Below, piece by piece: positions 42,152 through 50,480 of a DNA stretch of 64,000 nt. The notes under the pieces were generated by a model that worked only from the letters and a program-made list of their open reading frames with translations, was not told where the DNA came from and ran no database searches. The translations under genes were made by a program, and so were the position numbers. This DNA comes from Candidatus Poribacteria bacterium (GTDB lineage: Bacteria > Poribacteria > WGA-4E > PCPOR2b). Location of the stretch: positions 1 through 64,000 of the forward strand of contig JAJECO010000003.1 in the NCBI GenBank assembly GCA_022822005.1. The letters run 5' to 3'. Within the stretch, counting starts at the first letter, position 1. Every line of letters starts with the position of its first letter.

Positions 42152-42268
42152 GCAGCCAAAGGGTAGAACCTAAGAAGAATCAATGAGCCACCCCACTAAT
42201 GAATCAATGAACGCTTCAAAAATGTGGGAAAGACCCGCTCACTAACTAGCACCAAAGGTTAATATGCA

Positions 42269-42293
42269 TACTTATTTCTATTGTTCACCATAA
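42269..42293 (-). mobile_element. MITE end fragment (copy 3)
   Basis: On the minus strand TTATGGTGAACAATAGAAAT matches the left terminus of the MITE at 31666. The rest of the element is missing. Confidence 0.5.
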
Positions 42294-42316
42294 GAGGCAA
42301 AAAATTATCCCCACGT

Positions 42317-42340
42317 GCTGTGGATTTGTCAATCCACAGC
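42317..42340. repeat. GTGGATT palindrome
   Basis: GCTGTGGATT-tgtc-AATCCACAGC, a perfect 10-bp stem. A close relative is at 45058-45081. Confidence 0.6.
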
Positions 42341-42579
42341 GAGCCACATTGGAAGGTAGCGGCGGGGTCTTCCAATCTGTCGAACTTTGAAACCAAGCAG
42401 CCGATAAATCGTCCGATAAATCGAGACCGGGGGAACAGGCGGGATGCATGTTGAAAACTCTCCCCGATTGCATCGGGACAGGCGGGACGGGCGGAACAGA
42501 GCACCTACCAGTGACCTGACACGGTGATGAATCGGGACTTGCACTTTCTTTTGATATGAGCCTTATAATTTTCTCTGAT

Positions 42580-43704
42580 TCAATCAAAAAATCCGAACTC
42601 TTCCCTGAAGTTATTTTTAAGTAGGTCCTCGTTCAGAGTAACACCCAACCCCGGAAGATTTGGCACGTCGATATGGCCCTCTTGAATTAAGGGACCTTCA
42701 TTGATAATTCCTTCCCAAAAGCGGTCGTCCAAGTGATGGAATTCCAAGACAAGGAAATTGGGCACAGCCGCCATCACATGACAGTTTGCAACAGTCTGGA
42801 CGGGGCTGCCGATGTTGTGTGGGGCGATTGGGATGTAGTACATATCCGCGAGGTCTGCGATGCGTCTTCCCTCCAACAGACCGCCCGCCTTTGCCATATC
42901 CGGCGAAATAATGTCCGCCGCTTGCGTTTCAATCAGGTCTCGGAAGCCAAATCGGGTATAGAAGTTCTCGCCGGTACAGATTGGTGTACGCGTGGATTTG
43001 GTTACGCCTTCCATCGCCGCTATGTTTTCGGGTGGGATGGGATCCTCCAGCCAGAGCAGATCGAGATCTTCAAACGCATGTGCGACCTTCAAAATATCCA
43101 CCGGAGCGTAAAACCAGTGGGCATCTATTGCGAGGTCGGTGTTAGAACCTAAGCCTTCGCGGACAGCCGTTACCACCTCGACGTAGTGAGCAATGTCATC
43201 GTTGCTGATGCAGCGATTGTATCGGTCCCGACGGGAGGGGAGCGGATCAATGTCGAATTTGATTGCGGTAAAACCCCGTGCCTCCACTTCGCGTGCTTTG
43301 GCAGCGTAAGCCTCAGGGGTCTCCGTTTCGCCGGCATGACAGTCGTTATACATCCGTATTTTGTCCCGAAACTTGCCGCCCAGCAGCTGCCAAATCGGAA
43401 CGCCCGCCGCCTGCCCGGTGATGTCCCACAATGCGCTTTCTATCCCACTGATAGCACTCATCACGGCACCCTGATAAAAACCGGAAGCGGACATAGCGCT
43501 CATCATATCGCGGAACAATTTATCAACGTTGCGCGGATCTTGACCGATCAGCGGCCTTGTCAATCGCTCATCCACAGCGATTTGATGAACGCCTGCCCCG
43601 TGGTAGGCTTCCCCGATGCCGGTGATGCCTTCATCCGTCTTGACTTTGATCAGCACCCAGCCGGTGGGTTTCAGCAGGACTGAACCGATATGCGTGATTT
43701 TCAT
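42580..43704 (-). CDS. Enolase-superfamily sugar-acid dehydratase (mandelate racemase/galactonate type)
   Basis: 374 residues. The N-terminal capping domain contains VKTDEGITGIGEAYHGAGVH. The barrel has the KxD-type motif AIKFDIDP (about 150), metal ligands Asp in AIDAHWFY, Glu in LEDPIPPEN and Glu in CTGENFY, and the catalytic His in PIAPHNIGSP. Position and spacing fit galactonate/mannonate-type dehydratases that remove water from C2-C3 of an acid sugar. It precedes a dehydrogenase on the same strand (upstream gene), consistent with sugar-acid catabolism. Exact substrate not assignable. Confidence 0.9.
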   Translation of the reverse strand: MKITHIGSVLLKPTGWVLIKVKTDEGITGIGEAYHGAGVHQIAVDERLTRPLIGQDPRNVDKLFRDMMSAMSASGFYQGAVMSAISGIESALWDITGQAAGVPIWQLLGGKFRDKIRMYNDCHAGETETPEAYAAKAREVEARGFTAIKFDIDPLPSRRDRYNRCISNDDIAHYVEVVTAVREGLGSNTDLAIDAHWFYAPVDILKVAHAFEDLDLLWLEDPIPPENIAAMEGVTKSTRTPICTGENFYTRFGFRDLIETQAADIISPDMAKAGGLLEGRRIADLADMYYIPIAPHNIGSPVQTVANCHVMAAVPNFLVLEFHHLDDRFWEGIINEGPLIQEGHIDVPNLPGLGVTLNEDLLKNNFREEFGFFD

Positions 43705-43802
43705 GTTTTTAGTTCCTCACCACGATTGGTATGAGCGTCATACCTCGCAGTTTATAAGCTGCTACTGATAGGTAGATATGATGTTCTGTGTAGGACCTCT
43801 GG

Positions 43803-44912
43803 CTATCCAAGAGATGAATCTAACTCGATTCGGCGGCCCGTCCGAGAAGATTCGTAGCTTGCGTCAATGATTTGCATGATTCGATAGGCATCGTGGATCG
43901 TGACTGTTGTCCTGCCCCCTTGACGGATCGCGCGGATAAATTCCGCAACGAACTCGTAGCCCCATTGGTCCGCATATACCGGACGCTGTGCCACCTCCAC
44001 GCTGAATCGTCGTTCCGGTGCAGCTTCCCAGCCCGGTGCGGCACTGGTAACGGTGAGATTGCCTTCGCCGGTAGGCTGCCACGTAGCAGCACCGAGCGTC
44101 CCTCGTAGCCCAAAATAGGTATCGTTTCGCGGTCCTGCGCCGGAGAGCAGATAGCCCATGTGTAGGCAGGCATGGACACCGCTATCGAATTCCAGCGCAA
44201 CCGTCGCCACATCCTCCAAGCCTTCCTCAATAAAGCCTGTTCCCCGTCCACAGAGTGCTGTCACCGATTTTACCTCTGCACCGCTAAAGAAGCGGAACAG
44301 CGTCAGCCAGTGACCACCTTCCATGTGGAGGATACCGCCTCCTTCGCCCTTGCTTGTATACATCCAGAAATCCGGTTCACGGAGCCCCGGTTTGACCTGA
44401 ACAGTGACGAGACGTGCCTCCATATCTACCAACCGTCCGAGCACACCGATGTTAAGGAGCCGTTTCATCTCAATCGGTACGGGGTGATATGGCCACGGAT
44501 AACCTACCTGCGTTACCAATCCCGCATCTGCCACCACCTCGCAGAGTTGTCGCATATCTGTGGCGGTGCGGGCGGCCTGCTTCTCAATGAAGAGATGTTT
44601 TCCTGATTCTGCCAGACGCAGCGCTGCGGGCGCTGCCTCGTTAGGCGGTAGCATAATGACGGCAAAGTCGAACACCTCGCTCGTCATCAAGTCATCAAGG
44701 TCTGTGTAGATACGCGCCCCCGGATCAGCGGCGCGGATTTCGTCTAATGCCTCTGCCTGATCGGGTGAGGATTCGCAGTATGCTACAATCTCGACATTCT
44801 CCTGCCCTTTGAACGACTTGAGCAGCCCGTGGTTTTTATCCGGGTGTAGGCTTCCCGCGTGGATATGTAGACCAACAATAGCAGCTTTAAGGGACGGTTC
44901 CTGTACGGTCAT
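43803..44912 (-). CDS. Gfo/Idh/MocA-family oxidoreductase (EKQ variant)
   Basis: 369 residues from MTVQEPSLKAAIVGL, with GGAAGG 10 bases before this ATG; an in-frame ATG at 44930 is possible. The nucleotide loop reads GLHIHAG, looser than GxGxxG. EKP reads EKQ (FIEKQAARTA), keeping the Lys. GGGILHMEGGHWLTLFRFFSG carries the C-terminal His. C-terminal ADQWGYEFVAEFIRAIRQGG and DAYRIMQIIDASYESSRTGRRIEL are typical. Probably in one unit with the downstream sugar-acid dehydratase. Confidence 0.85.
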   Translation of the reverse strand: MTVQEPSLKAAIVGLHIHAGSLHPDKNHGLLKSFKGQENVEIVAYCESSPDQAEALDEIRAADPGARIYTDLDDLMTSEVFDFAVIMLPPNEAAPAALRLAESGKHLFIEKQAARTATDMRQLCEVVADAGLVTQVGYPWPYHPVPIEMKRLLNIGVLGRLVDMEARLVTVQVKPGLREPDFWMYTSKGEGGGILHMEGGHWLTLFRFFSGAEVKSVTALCGRGTGFIEEGLEDVATVALEFDSGVHACLHMGYLLSGAGPRNDTYFGLRGTLGAATWQPTGEGNLTVTSAAPGWEAAPERRFSVEVAQRPVYADQWGYEFVAEFIRAIRQGGRTTVTIHDAYRIMQIIDASYESSRTGRRIELDSSLG

Positions 44913-44993
44913 GTATGTCGCGCCTTCCATAAGTAACAGATCATCAAGAGCTAGTACTTCATCAAATAAATTGTTACAAGTCACTCACCGCTC

Positions 44994-45017
44994 GGCTTGG
45001 ATAGACATATCCAAGCC
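44994..45017. repeat. Perfect inverted repeat in the spacer
   Basis: GGCTTGGATA-gaca-TATCCAAGCC, a 10-bp stem, between the dehydrogenase and OYE genes. No T-run, so it is not a clear terminator. Confidence 0.5.
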
Positions 45018-45057
45018 ATAAATACCCGGACTATGGCGCAATGTGCGAGGCATCTGT

Positions 45058-45081
45058 GTAGTGGATTTGTCAATCCACTAC
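45058..45081. repeat. GTAG-headed GTGGATT palindrome
   Basis: GTAGTGGATT-tgtc-AATCCACTAC, a 10-bp perfect stem starting with GTAG. It shares the loop and inner stem with 42317-42340. It lies just after the 3' end of the minus-strand OYE gene. Confidence 0.6.
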
Positions 45082-45114
45082 GAGCAGGATCATTGGCATT
45101 TATCTGACAGTGTA

Positions 45115-46554
45115 CTAGTCACGTTTCGTCAACGTCTTCTCGGCTTCTTTGTAGATCGGGGCATAAATTTTATCACGGGGTACGCAACCGGCAGCGAATT
45201 GGCCAAGTGGATTCGCTTTTGCACGCATCAGCGCTGTGCAGTAACTAACTGCAACACAAACCTTTTGCTTGACCATTTCTCCACTCTCAATCGTATCCCT
45301 TGCGTAGTCGGGATATGCCAATGCACCGCGTCCCACAGCAACAAAACTCACGCGCCCATCCCGAATATTCGCCTCGGCGGCGTTGACGAGATATTGTTGC
45401 AGCCAACTGTAGCCGGTACCGACAACCGGTAGGTCTGGATACGCTCGCTGGATTTCGCCCGTCAGTTGGATGTGTCGATCAACACCAATTAGTGGGTGTT
45501 CAGGAGTTTCATAGCCATCGATTGGTGGGCGTTCAAACGGACGACCAACATGTGGATTGAAGTAGGGACTCCCCGTCGTGACGTTAACCAGTTTAACGCC
45601 AAGGTCCTTGAGGACACCGACCAGCTTAATTGGTTCAGTCATATCCGGTTGTGGCGGATCATCTTCATCGACACCGAAGCCGTAAAGATAAGGAGTTGGA
45701 ATGTCCCGTGGAACTCCTACTGTCGTCTCTGGATCTTGCATGTAAGCCACACCGTCGTAGACATTGAGTCGGGTCCCAAGGATCAGTTCATCTCCGATCT
45801 CTGCCCGAATCTTACCGACGATGTTGCGGATAAATCGGGTGCGATTTTCAAAGCTGCCGCCGTACTTTCCAGCCCGTGTCTTCGCTGCTAAGAGTTCAGA
45901 GAGTAGGTAGGTGTGACACTGCTTGAGATCAACGAAATCGAACCCAATTTTCCACGCTAACTTAGCAGCCTCGACAAAGATATCCTCCTGACGCTCCAGA
46001 TAATCATCGCTCAGAACAGGGTAGTCATCAGGGATGGGGATCTTGTTTTTCTTGTCGATGAGCGTAACTTTGTCAACAACAGGGTGGCGAAAAGCGATCA
46101 ACGGTTTCTGATAGCTATACCGCCCCGAATGGGTCAGCTGCATCCCAACGATGACCTCTTCATTTGCGCCAAACTCCTCTCGGTGGGCGTTGCGCGTTAG
46201 GTTGAGTATAGCCTCCATTGAACCCGCAGTCTCATCGTTGATTATCAATTGACGACTGTTTGACTTCACTTCATCAAAGAGGGCTGTCGCTTCGCCCCAT
46301 ATCAACTTTGCGCCGCCCCGTCCGAACCGTTCCCAGCGGCGGATAGTGAGTTCGCTTGGCTTGCCGTCAAGTGTGCCATCACAACCCTCCATGGGATGGA
46401 TACCGAATGCGTTACCGGCAACTTTGTGCCCTATTTGGACGGGCTCAAGCAGCTTTTCGATCTTTTCTTCGAGGCGGATGCTCAATCCGAGCTCGGCGAT
46501 CTCAGCCCGTAGCGCATCAATATCTCGATAACGAAAGTGTTTCCTTTTAAGCAT
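45115..46554 (-). CDS. NADH:flavin oxidoreductase, Old Yellow Enzyme family
   Basis: 479 residues; GAGG precedes the ATG. The FMN barrel shows AGNAFGIHPMEGCDG, RRWERFGRGGAKLIWGEATAL, GMQLTHSGRYS, FVEAAKLAWKIGFDFVDLKQCHTYLLSELLAAKTRAGKYGGSFENRTRF and VVGTGYSWLQQYLVNAAEANIRDGRVSFVAVGRGALAYPD. The C-terminal Cys cluster reads C-x5-C-x17-C (VCVAVSYCTALMR, FAAGC), less than the four-Cys iron-sulphur site of 2,4-dienoyl-CoA reductases, and the NAD-binding half is absent. Likely an FMN ene-reductase or demethylase-like enzyme; substrate unknown. Confidence 0.9.
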   Translation of the reverse strand: MLKRKHFRYRDIDALRAEIAELGLSIRLEEKIEKLLEPVQIGHKVAGNAFGIHPMEGCDGTLDGKPSELTIRRWERFGRGGAKLIWGEATALFDEVKSNSRQLIINDETAGSMEAILNLTRNAHREEFGANEEVIVGMQLTHSGRYSYQKPLIAFRHPVVDKVTLIDKKNKIPIPDDYPVLSDDYLERQEDIFVEAAKLAWKIGFDFVDLKQCHTYLLSELLAAKTRAGKYGGSFENRTRFIRNIVGKIRAEIGDELILGTRLNVYDGVAYMQDPETTVGVPRDIPTPYLYGFGVDEDDPPQPDMTEPIKLVGVLKDLGVKLVNVTTGSPYFNPHVGRPFERPPIDGYETPEHPLIGVDRHIQLTGEIQRAYPDLPVVGTGYSWLQQYLVNAAEANIRDGRVSFVAVGRGALAYPDYARDTIESGEMVKQKVCVAVSYCTALMRAKANPLGQFAAGCVPRDKIYAPIYKEAEKTLTKRD

Positions 46555-46583
46555 TAATCATGCCTCTCTGTATTTACCCATTT

Positions 46584-47645
46584 TTACTGCATAGTCGCGG
46601 CCCACAATCTCACAGTTTTGTCAGCACTTCCACTTGCCAGCGTTTTACCATCGGGCGAGAAAGCGACAGAAAATACTGCGCCACTATGCCCGCTCAACGT
46701 CCGTTGAAATTTCCCGGTCCGCGCATCCCATAACTTCACCTCCCTGTCCCAAGCTCCACTTGCCAACGTTTTACCATCGGGCGAAAAGACGACGGAGGTT
46801 ATTTCCTGCCGATGACCTGTCAGTGCACGAATCAATTCCCACGTGCGGACGTTCCAGAGTCGTATCGTGTTTTCTTCGGGCCGACTACTCCCATTCACTA
46901 AAACCGAACCGTCGGGGGAAAACGCCACAGTTTTCACTGCATCAACCCTACGCCATTTCAGTGTTCTCTCCAATTTTCCCGTCTTTACGTCCCACAGCCT
47001 GATAGCGGTATTGTCAAGTTCGCCACCACTTGCCAGCGTACCGTTGTCGGGCGAGAAGGCTAACGCAAACACTGGACCCTCGCTTCCGGTTAGGGTCCGT
47101 TTTAGTTCACCGGTCCGTCCATTCCATAGCCTCACTGTCTCATCGGACGCACCGCTCGCGAGGAGCGCACCGTTGCCTGACAGAGTCAGTGTGTGCACTC
47201 GACCGCTATGCCCCTTTAGGGCTGCCTTCAGTTTTCCCGTTTGTACGTCCCATAATCTTACGGTTTTGTCCCAGCTGCTGCTCGTCAGGGTTTCTCCGTC
47301 CGGTGAAAAGACGATTGCAGTCACCATCTGGGTGTGTCCCGTCAGGGTTCGTTTCAACTTTCGCCCCCCCACGTCCCACAGTCTCACAGTCTTGTCGCTA
47401 CTTCCACTTGCTAACGTTCTGCCATCGGGTGAGAAGGCAACGCACAGGACAGCACCGCTGTGTCCTTCCAGCGTAAGGAAGTTCAAGGGCTTGTCCCAAA
47501 CGTCGTTTTCCTCCGCACCGCAAACGCTTACCAAGCCCATGAGACACGAGAAAACGATCAGATACGATTTCCACTTGAGCGTAGAGCAATCCTCAATTCG
47601 CTTTGGACCACGGTGTTTTTGTATAAGGGGTATTCTGTAAGACAT
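46584..47645 (-). CDS. Exported WD40-repeat beta-propeller
   Basis: 353 residues from MSYRIPLIQKHRG (ATG 47645; a TTG four codons upstream is weaker). A hydrophobic signal (YLIVFSCLMGLVSVCGAEEN, about 28-47) indicates export. Seven WD40 repeats follow, each with the pattern AFSPDGxTLASGSxDKTVRLWD, enough for one complete propeller. The second, third and fifth copies are most diverged (LSGNGALLASGASDETVRLWN; WRRVDAVKTVAFSPDG). It is probably a binding scaffold. The high DNA similarity among repeats explains a long antisense frame on the plus strand that I reject. Confidence 0.9.
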   Translation of the reverse strand: MSYRIPLIQKHRGPKRIEDCSTLKWKSYLIVFSCLMGLVSVCGAEENDVWDKPLNFLTLEGHSGAVLCVAFSPDGRTLASGSSDKTVRLWDVGGRKLKRTLTGHTQMVTAIVFSPDGETLTSSSWDKTVRLWDVQTGKLKAALKGHSGRVHTLTLSGNGALLASGASDETVRLWNGRTGELKRTLTGSEGPVFALAFSPDNGTLASGGELDNTAIRLWDVKTGKLERTLKWRRVDAVKTVAFSPDGSVLVNGSSRPEENTIRLWNVRTWELIRALTGHRQEITSVVFSPDGKTLASGAWDREVKLWDARTGKFQRTLSGHSGAVFSVAFSPDGKTLASGSADKTVRLWAATMQ

Positions 47646-47941
47646 GAAAGCAAGCAAGCTGCTATTTCCAGTTGCTATTCCATTCCTTCTTTATCTGTCT
47701 CTTTTGAGTTCAAGGTCGGGAAACAATCAGTTTTTATTATATCAGATCTACCCAATCTTGTCATCAGAAAGTATTCTGTTGACAAATGGGAAAATTTCTG
47801 CAACACTATAAATTGGAATGAGGGTAGGTCAGAGTTCCTAACTATTTTTCTGCCGCGATCAAGTGAAGCGTAACCCACAAAGTGTCAGCAAAACGCAGTC
47901 CTACGAACAGATAGTTAGACCAGAACAGGAGAATTTACCAC

Positions 47942-48796
47942 ATGGCATCTCATGCAAACTCTACATATCAGGTTGTTGAGGGATGGGGACAACTTCCCGA
48001 AGGGTGGGAGTTCACACAGGTAGCTGGCGTGGCTGTTGATTCCCAAGATCGAATTTACGTCTACAATCGTGGAGAGCACCCCATGATTATTTTCGACAGT
48101 GACGGCAATTTACTGAACACCTGGGGAGAAGGATTCCTAAAGCATGCACACGGTATTTTTATTGACAGGACAGATATGATTTATCTTGTTGATCGGTGGT
48201 TGCATGCGGTATTGAAATATACGCCGGATGGCGAACTCCTGATGACGATAGGCACGCTTGACCAACCTTCTACAAATGGCGAACCGTTTAATCATCCGAC
48301 AGATGTAGCACTGTCCTCAACCGGTGAAATCTACGTTTCTGATGGCTATGGAAATACGCGGATGCACAAATTCTCGGCTGAGGGAGAACATCTTCTTTCG
48401 TGGGGCACCCCTGGTGACGGGCCCGGTGAATTCAACCTACCTCACAGCGTCTGGGTGGATGACAACGATCGCGTCTATGTCGCGGACAGGGAAAATCATC
48501 GTATTCAGATTTTTGACCCTCAAGGCACTTTTATCGATCAATGGACCGGATTTCGTCAACCGACCGATTTTTTCCTTGATGGGGCTGGACGCTTCTATAT
48601 TGCCGAACTACAGCACCGTGTCAGCATCCTAAACCTGGACGGAGAGATCCTAATGCGGATGGGTGGAGAATCAAGTCACGCCTCCGGCGAATTTGTTGCG
48701 CCACACGCGGTCTGGACGGACTCCCACGATGCGCTCTATGTGGGTGAGGTCTTAGCAGGGCAGCGGATACAGAAATTTGTACCCCAGGATGCGTAA
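47942..48796 (+). CDS. NHL-repeat beta-propeller protein
   Basis: 284 residues without a signal peptide. Repeated phrases such as VAVDSQDRIYVYNRGEHPMIIFDSDGNLLNTWG, DVALSSTGEIYVSDGYGNTRMHKFSAEGEHLLSWG and SVWVDDNDRVYVADRENHRIQIFDPQGTFIDQW identify six NHL blades, related to the lyase domain of peptidylglycine alpha-amidating enzyme. Catalytic residues of that lyase cannot be confirmed. ACAGGAGAA precedes the ATG. It stands alone between divergent WD40 and nucleotide-sugar genes; role unknown. Confidence 0.88.
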   Translation: MASHANSTYQVVEGWGQLPEGWEFTQVAGVAVDSQDRIYVYNRGEHPMIIFDSDGNLLNTWGEGFLKHAHGIFIDRTDMIYLVDRWLHAVLKYTPDGELLMTIGTLDQPSTNGEPFNHPTDVALSSTGEIYVSDGYGNTRMHKFSAEGEHLLSWGTPGDGPGEFNLPHSVWVDDNDRVYVADRENHRIQIFDPQGTFIDQWTGFRQPTDFFLDGAGRFYIAELQHRVSILNLDGEILMRMGGESSHASGEFVAPHAVWTDSHDALYVGEVLAGQRIQKFVPQDA

Positions 48797-48954
48797 GACG
48801 CGATCCCGAATAGTGAATGCCCGTTCAGGAAAATTGTACTAATTTCGCGCAATATGCACTATATCTTGTACATTAGATGTTGATGTGTTTCATAACGGTA
48901 TGGTAGACTTTATGGCAGACACCCTTTGGTGATAGCACTTGTCAAATTCTCATC

Positions 48955-48983
48955 AACCGCGACTTTCCCTCAGGGAAGCGGTT
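48955..48983 (+). terminator. Candidate terminator in the 48797-49118 spacer
   Basis: AACCGC/GCGGTT encloses TTCCC-tca-GGGAA, with GACT bulged (48955-48983), followed by a short TT. It could end the NHL gene transcript. The rest of this 320-base spacer holds nothing else that I can support. Confidence 0.4.
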
Positions 48984-49118
48984 TTGCCCCGTCAATTTCG
49001 TTGGCAGAAACAGCCAAATCTGGCGACGCTGAGACGCTTCGGTTTTTGACCGGGGATTTATGCCACCGATCCAAAGCATCGAAACGACAGAGCCAAAAAT
49101 GATGAAAGTTCCCAGCAA

Positions 49119-50441
49119 ATGATTCAAAAGAAGATTGAAAATCAGACTGCATACGCGGGCGTTATTGGACTTGGCTATGTCGGGCTTCCACTTGCAGTAA
49201 CTATGGCGAAAGCGGGGTTTTCTGTCACCGGCATCGACGTAGATCGCCACAAGGTTGAATGTATTCAGGGTGGTCTCTCGGTTGTCTCTGATGTTCCTTC
49301 AGAAGATCTTGCGGCTTTCGTCCATCGAGGACAGGTTCACGCAACGACAGATTATCGGATCCTGAGAGAGTTAGATACAATTAATATTTGCGTACCCACG
49401 CCGTTGCGTAAGAGTAAGGACCCGGACATGAGTTTTATCATCTCCGCGGTAGACGAAATTGCGCAATACCTACGCAAAGATCAGCTGATCATTCTCGAGA
49501 GTACAACCTACCCTGGCACCACGGAGGAGGTTGTGCTACCGAAACTCGAAAAGAGCGGTTTGCAGGTCGGTGAAGATTTTTTCCTCGCCTTTTCCCCTGA
49601 ACGGATTGATCCGGGGAATGCGATATATTCCACGGCAAATACGGCGAAAATCGTTGGGGGGATAACACCTGCCTGCACGAAGGTAGCTCAACTGTTTTAC
49701 AAGCAGTTTATTCAGGAAGTCCATGCGGTATCTTCGACCAGAGTAGCAGAGATGGTTAAGCTGCTGGAAAATACCTTTCGGAGCGTCAATATCGGTCTCG
49801 TCAACGAGATGGCATTAATGTGCGATCAGATGGGGTTAGATGTATGGGAAATTGTCGATGCTGCCGCCACAAAGCCGTTTGGATTTATGCCGTTCTATCC
49901 AGGACCGGGGTTAGGTGGACACTGTATCCCCGTTGATCCACACTACCTATCTTGGAAAGCAAAAACTTACGAGTTCCACGCGCGCTTCATCGAGCTTGCG
50001 AGTGAGATTAACGGCTCGATGCCAGAGTATGTACTTGGTAAAATTATTGACGCGCTCAATCAACACCAGAAGGCAATCAACGGCTCGAAAATTTTGGTCA
50101 TGGGTGTTGCCTACAAGAAAAATGTTGGCGATGTCCGCGAATCACCGGCTATTGATGTCATTCGGATGCTTGTGCGGCGCGGTGGTGATATTTCATACCA
50201 CGACCCGTACGTGCCAGAACTGGAGGTTGAAGAGGTCGCTCCGAAGAACGGGCAGCCCACGCGCTATTCCTGTGCAGAGTTGACAGCCGAGTTGGTCCAG
50301 AGTGCTGACTGTGTGGTAATTATGGCAGATCATGGCACTATCGATTACAGCTGGCTTGTAGACCACGCGACAATAGTAATAGATACACGAAATGCAACAA
50401 AGTCAATTACAACAAACCAGAATAAAGTTCTAAAACTTTAA
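49119..50441 (+). CDS. Nucleotide-sugar 6-dehydrogenase (UDP-HexNAc type)
   Basis: 440 residues. N-terminal Rossmann GLGYVGLPLA (about 17-26). STTYPGTTEEVVLP and FSPERIDPGN sit in the middle, catalytic Lys and Asn in EMVKLLENTFRSVNIGLVNEMA, and the nucleophilic Cys in GPGLGGHCIPVDPHYLSWKA (about 263-282). The C-terminal domain begins ILVMGVAYKKNVGDVRESP. The sequence between the Cys and C-terminus matches UDP-GlcNAc/ManNAc dehydrogenases (WbpA, WecC) more than UDP-glucose dehydrogenase. It supplies uronic acids for polysaccharide. It is 39 bases upstream of the NYN gene, probably one operon. Confidence 0.93.
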   Translation: MIQKKIENQTAYAGVIGLGYVGLPLAVTMAKAGFSVTGIDVDRHKVECIQGGLSVVSDVPSEDLAAFVHRGQVHATTDYRILRELDTINICVPTPLRKSKDPDMSFIISAVDEIAQYLRKDQLIILESTTYPGTTEEVVLPKLEKSGLQVGEDFFLAFSPERIDPGNAIYSTANTAKIVGGITPACTKVAQLFYKQFIQEVHAVSSTRVAEMVKLLENTFRSVNIGLVNEMALMCDQMGLDVWEIVDAAATKPFGFMPFYPGPGLGGHCIPVDPHYLSWKAKTYEFHARFIELASEINGSMPEYVLGKIIDALNQHQKAINGSKILVMGVAYKKNVGDVRESPAIDVIRMLVRRGGDISYHDPYVPELEVEEVAPKNGQPTRYSCAELTAELVQSADCVVIMADHGTIDYSWLVDHATIVIDTRNATKSITTNQNKVLKL

Positions 50442-50480
50442 AATATTATAGACATATATGATACATTCGGGGGATCAACC

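Larger units (their letters stand above)
41644..42579. other. Repeat-rich intergenic region
   Basis: About 935 bp with no intact gene. It contains a transposase C-terminal fragment (41757-41858), a 51-bp-period pair of GCCCCAGAGGGGCGACATGT units, a MITE end fragment and a GTGGATT palindrome. It lies between two minus-strand genes. Confidence 0.7.

Noticed and set aside
43186-43683. A 165-codon plus-strand frame
   Set aside because: Antisense to the enolase-superfamily gene, no ribosome site, no recognisable domain.
46843-47640. A 265-codon open frame on the plus strand
   Set aside because: It is antisense to the WD40 gene; its repeated SLTVLS-type phrases are the reverse complement of the WD40 repeats.
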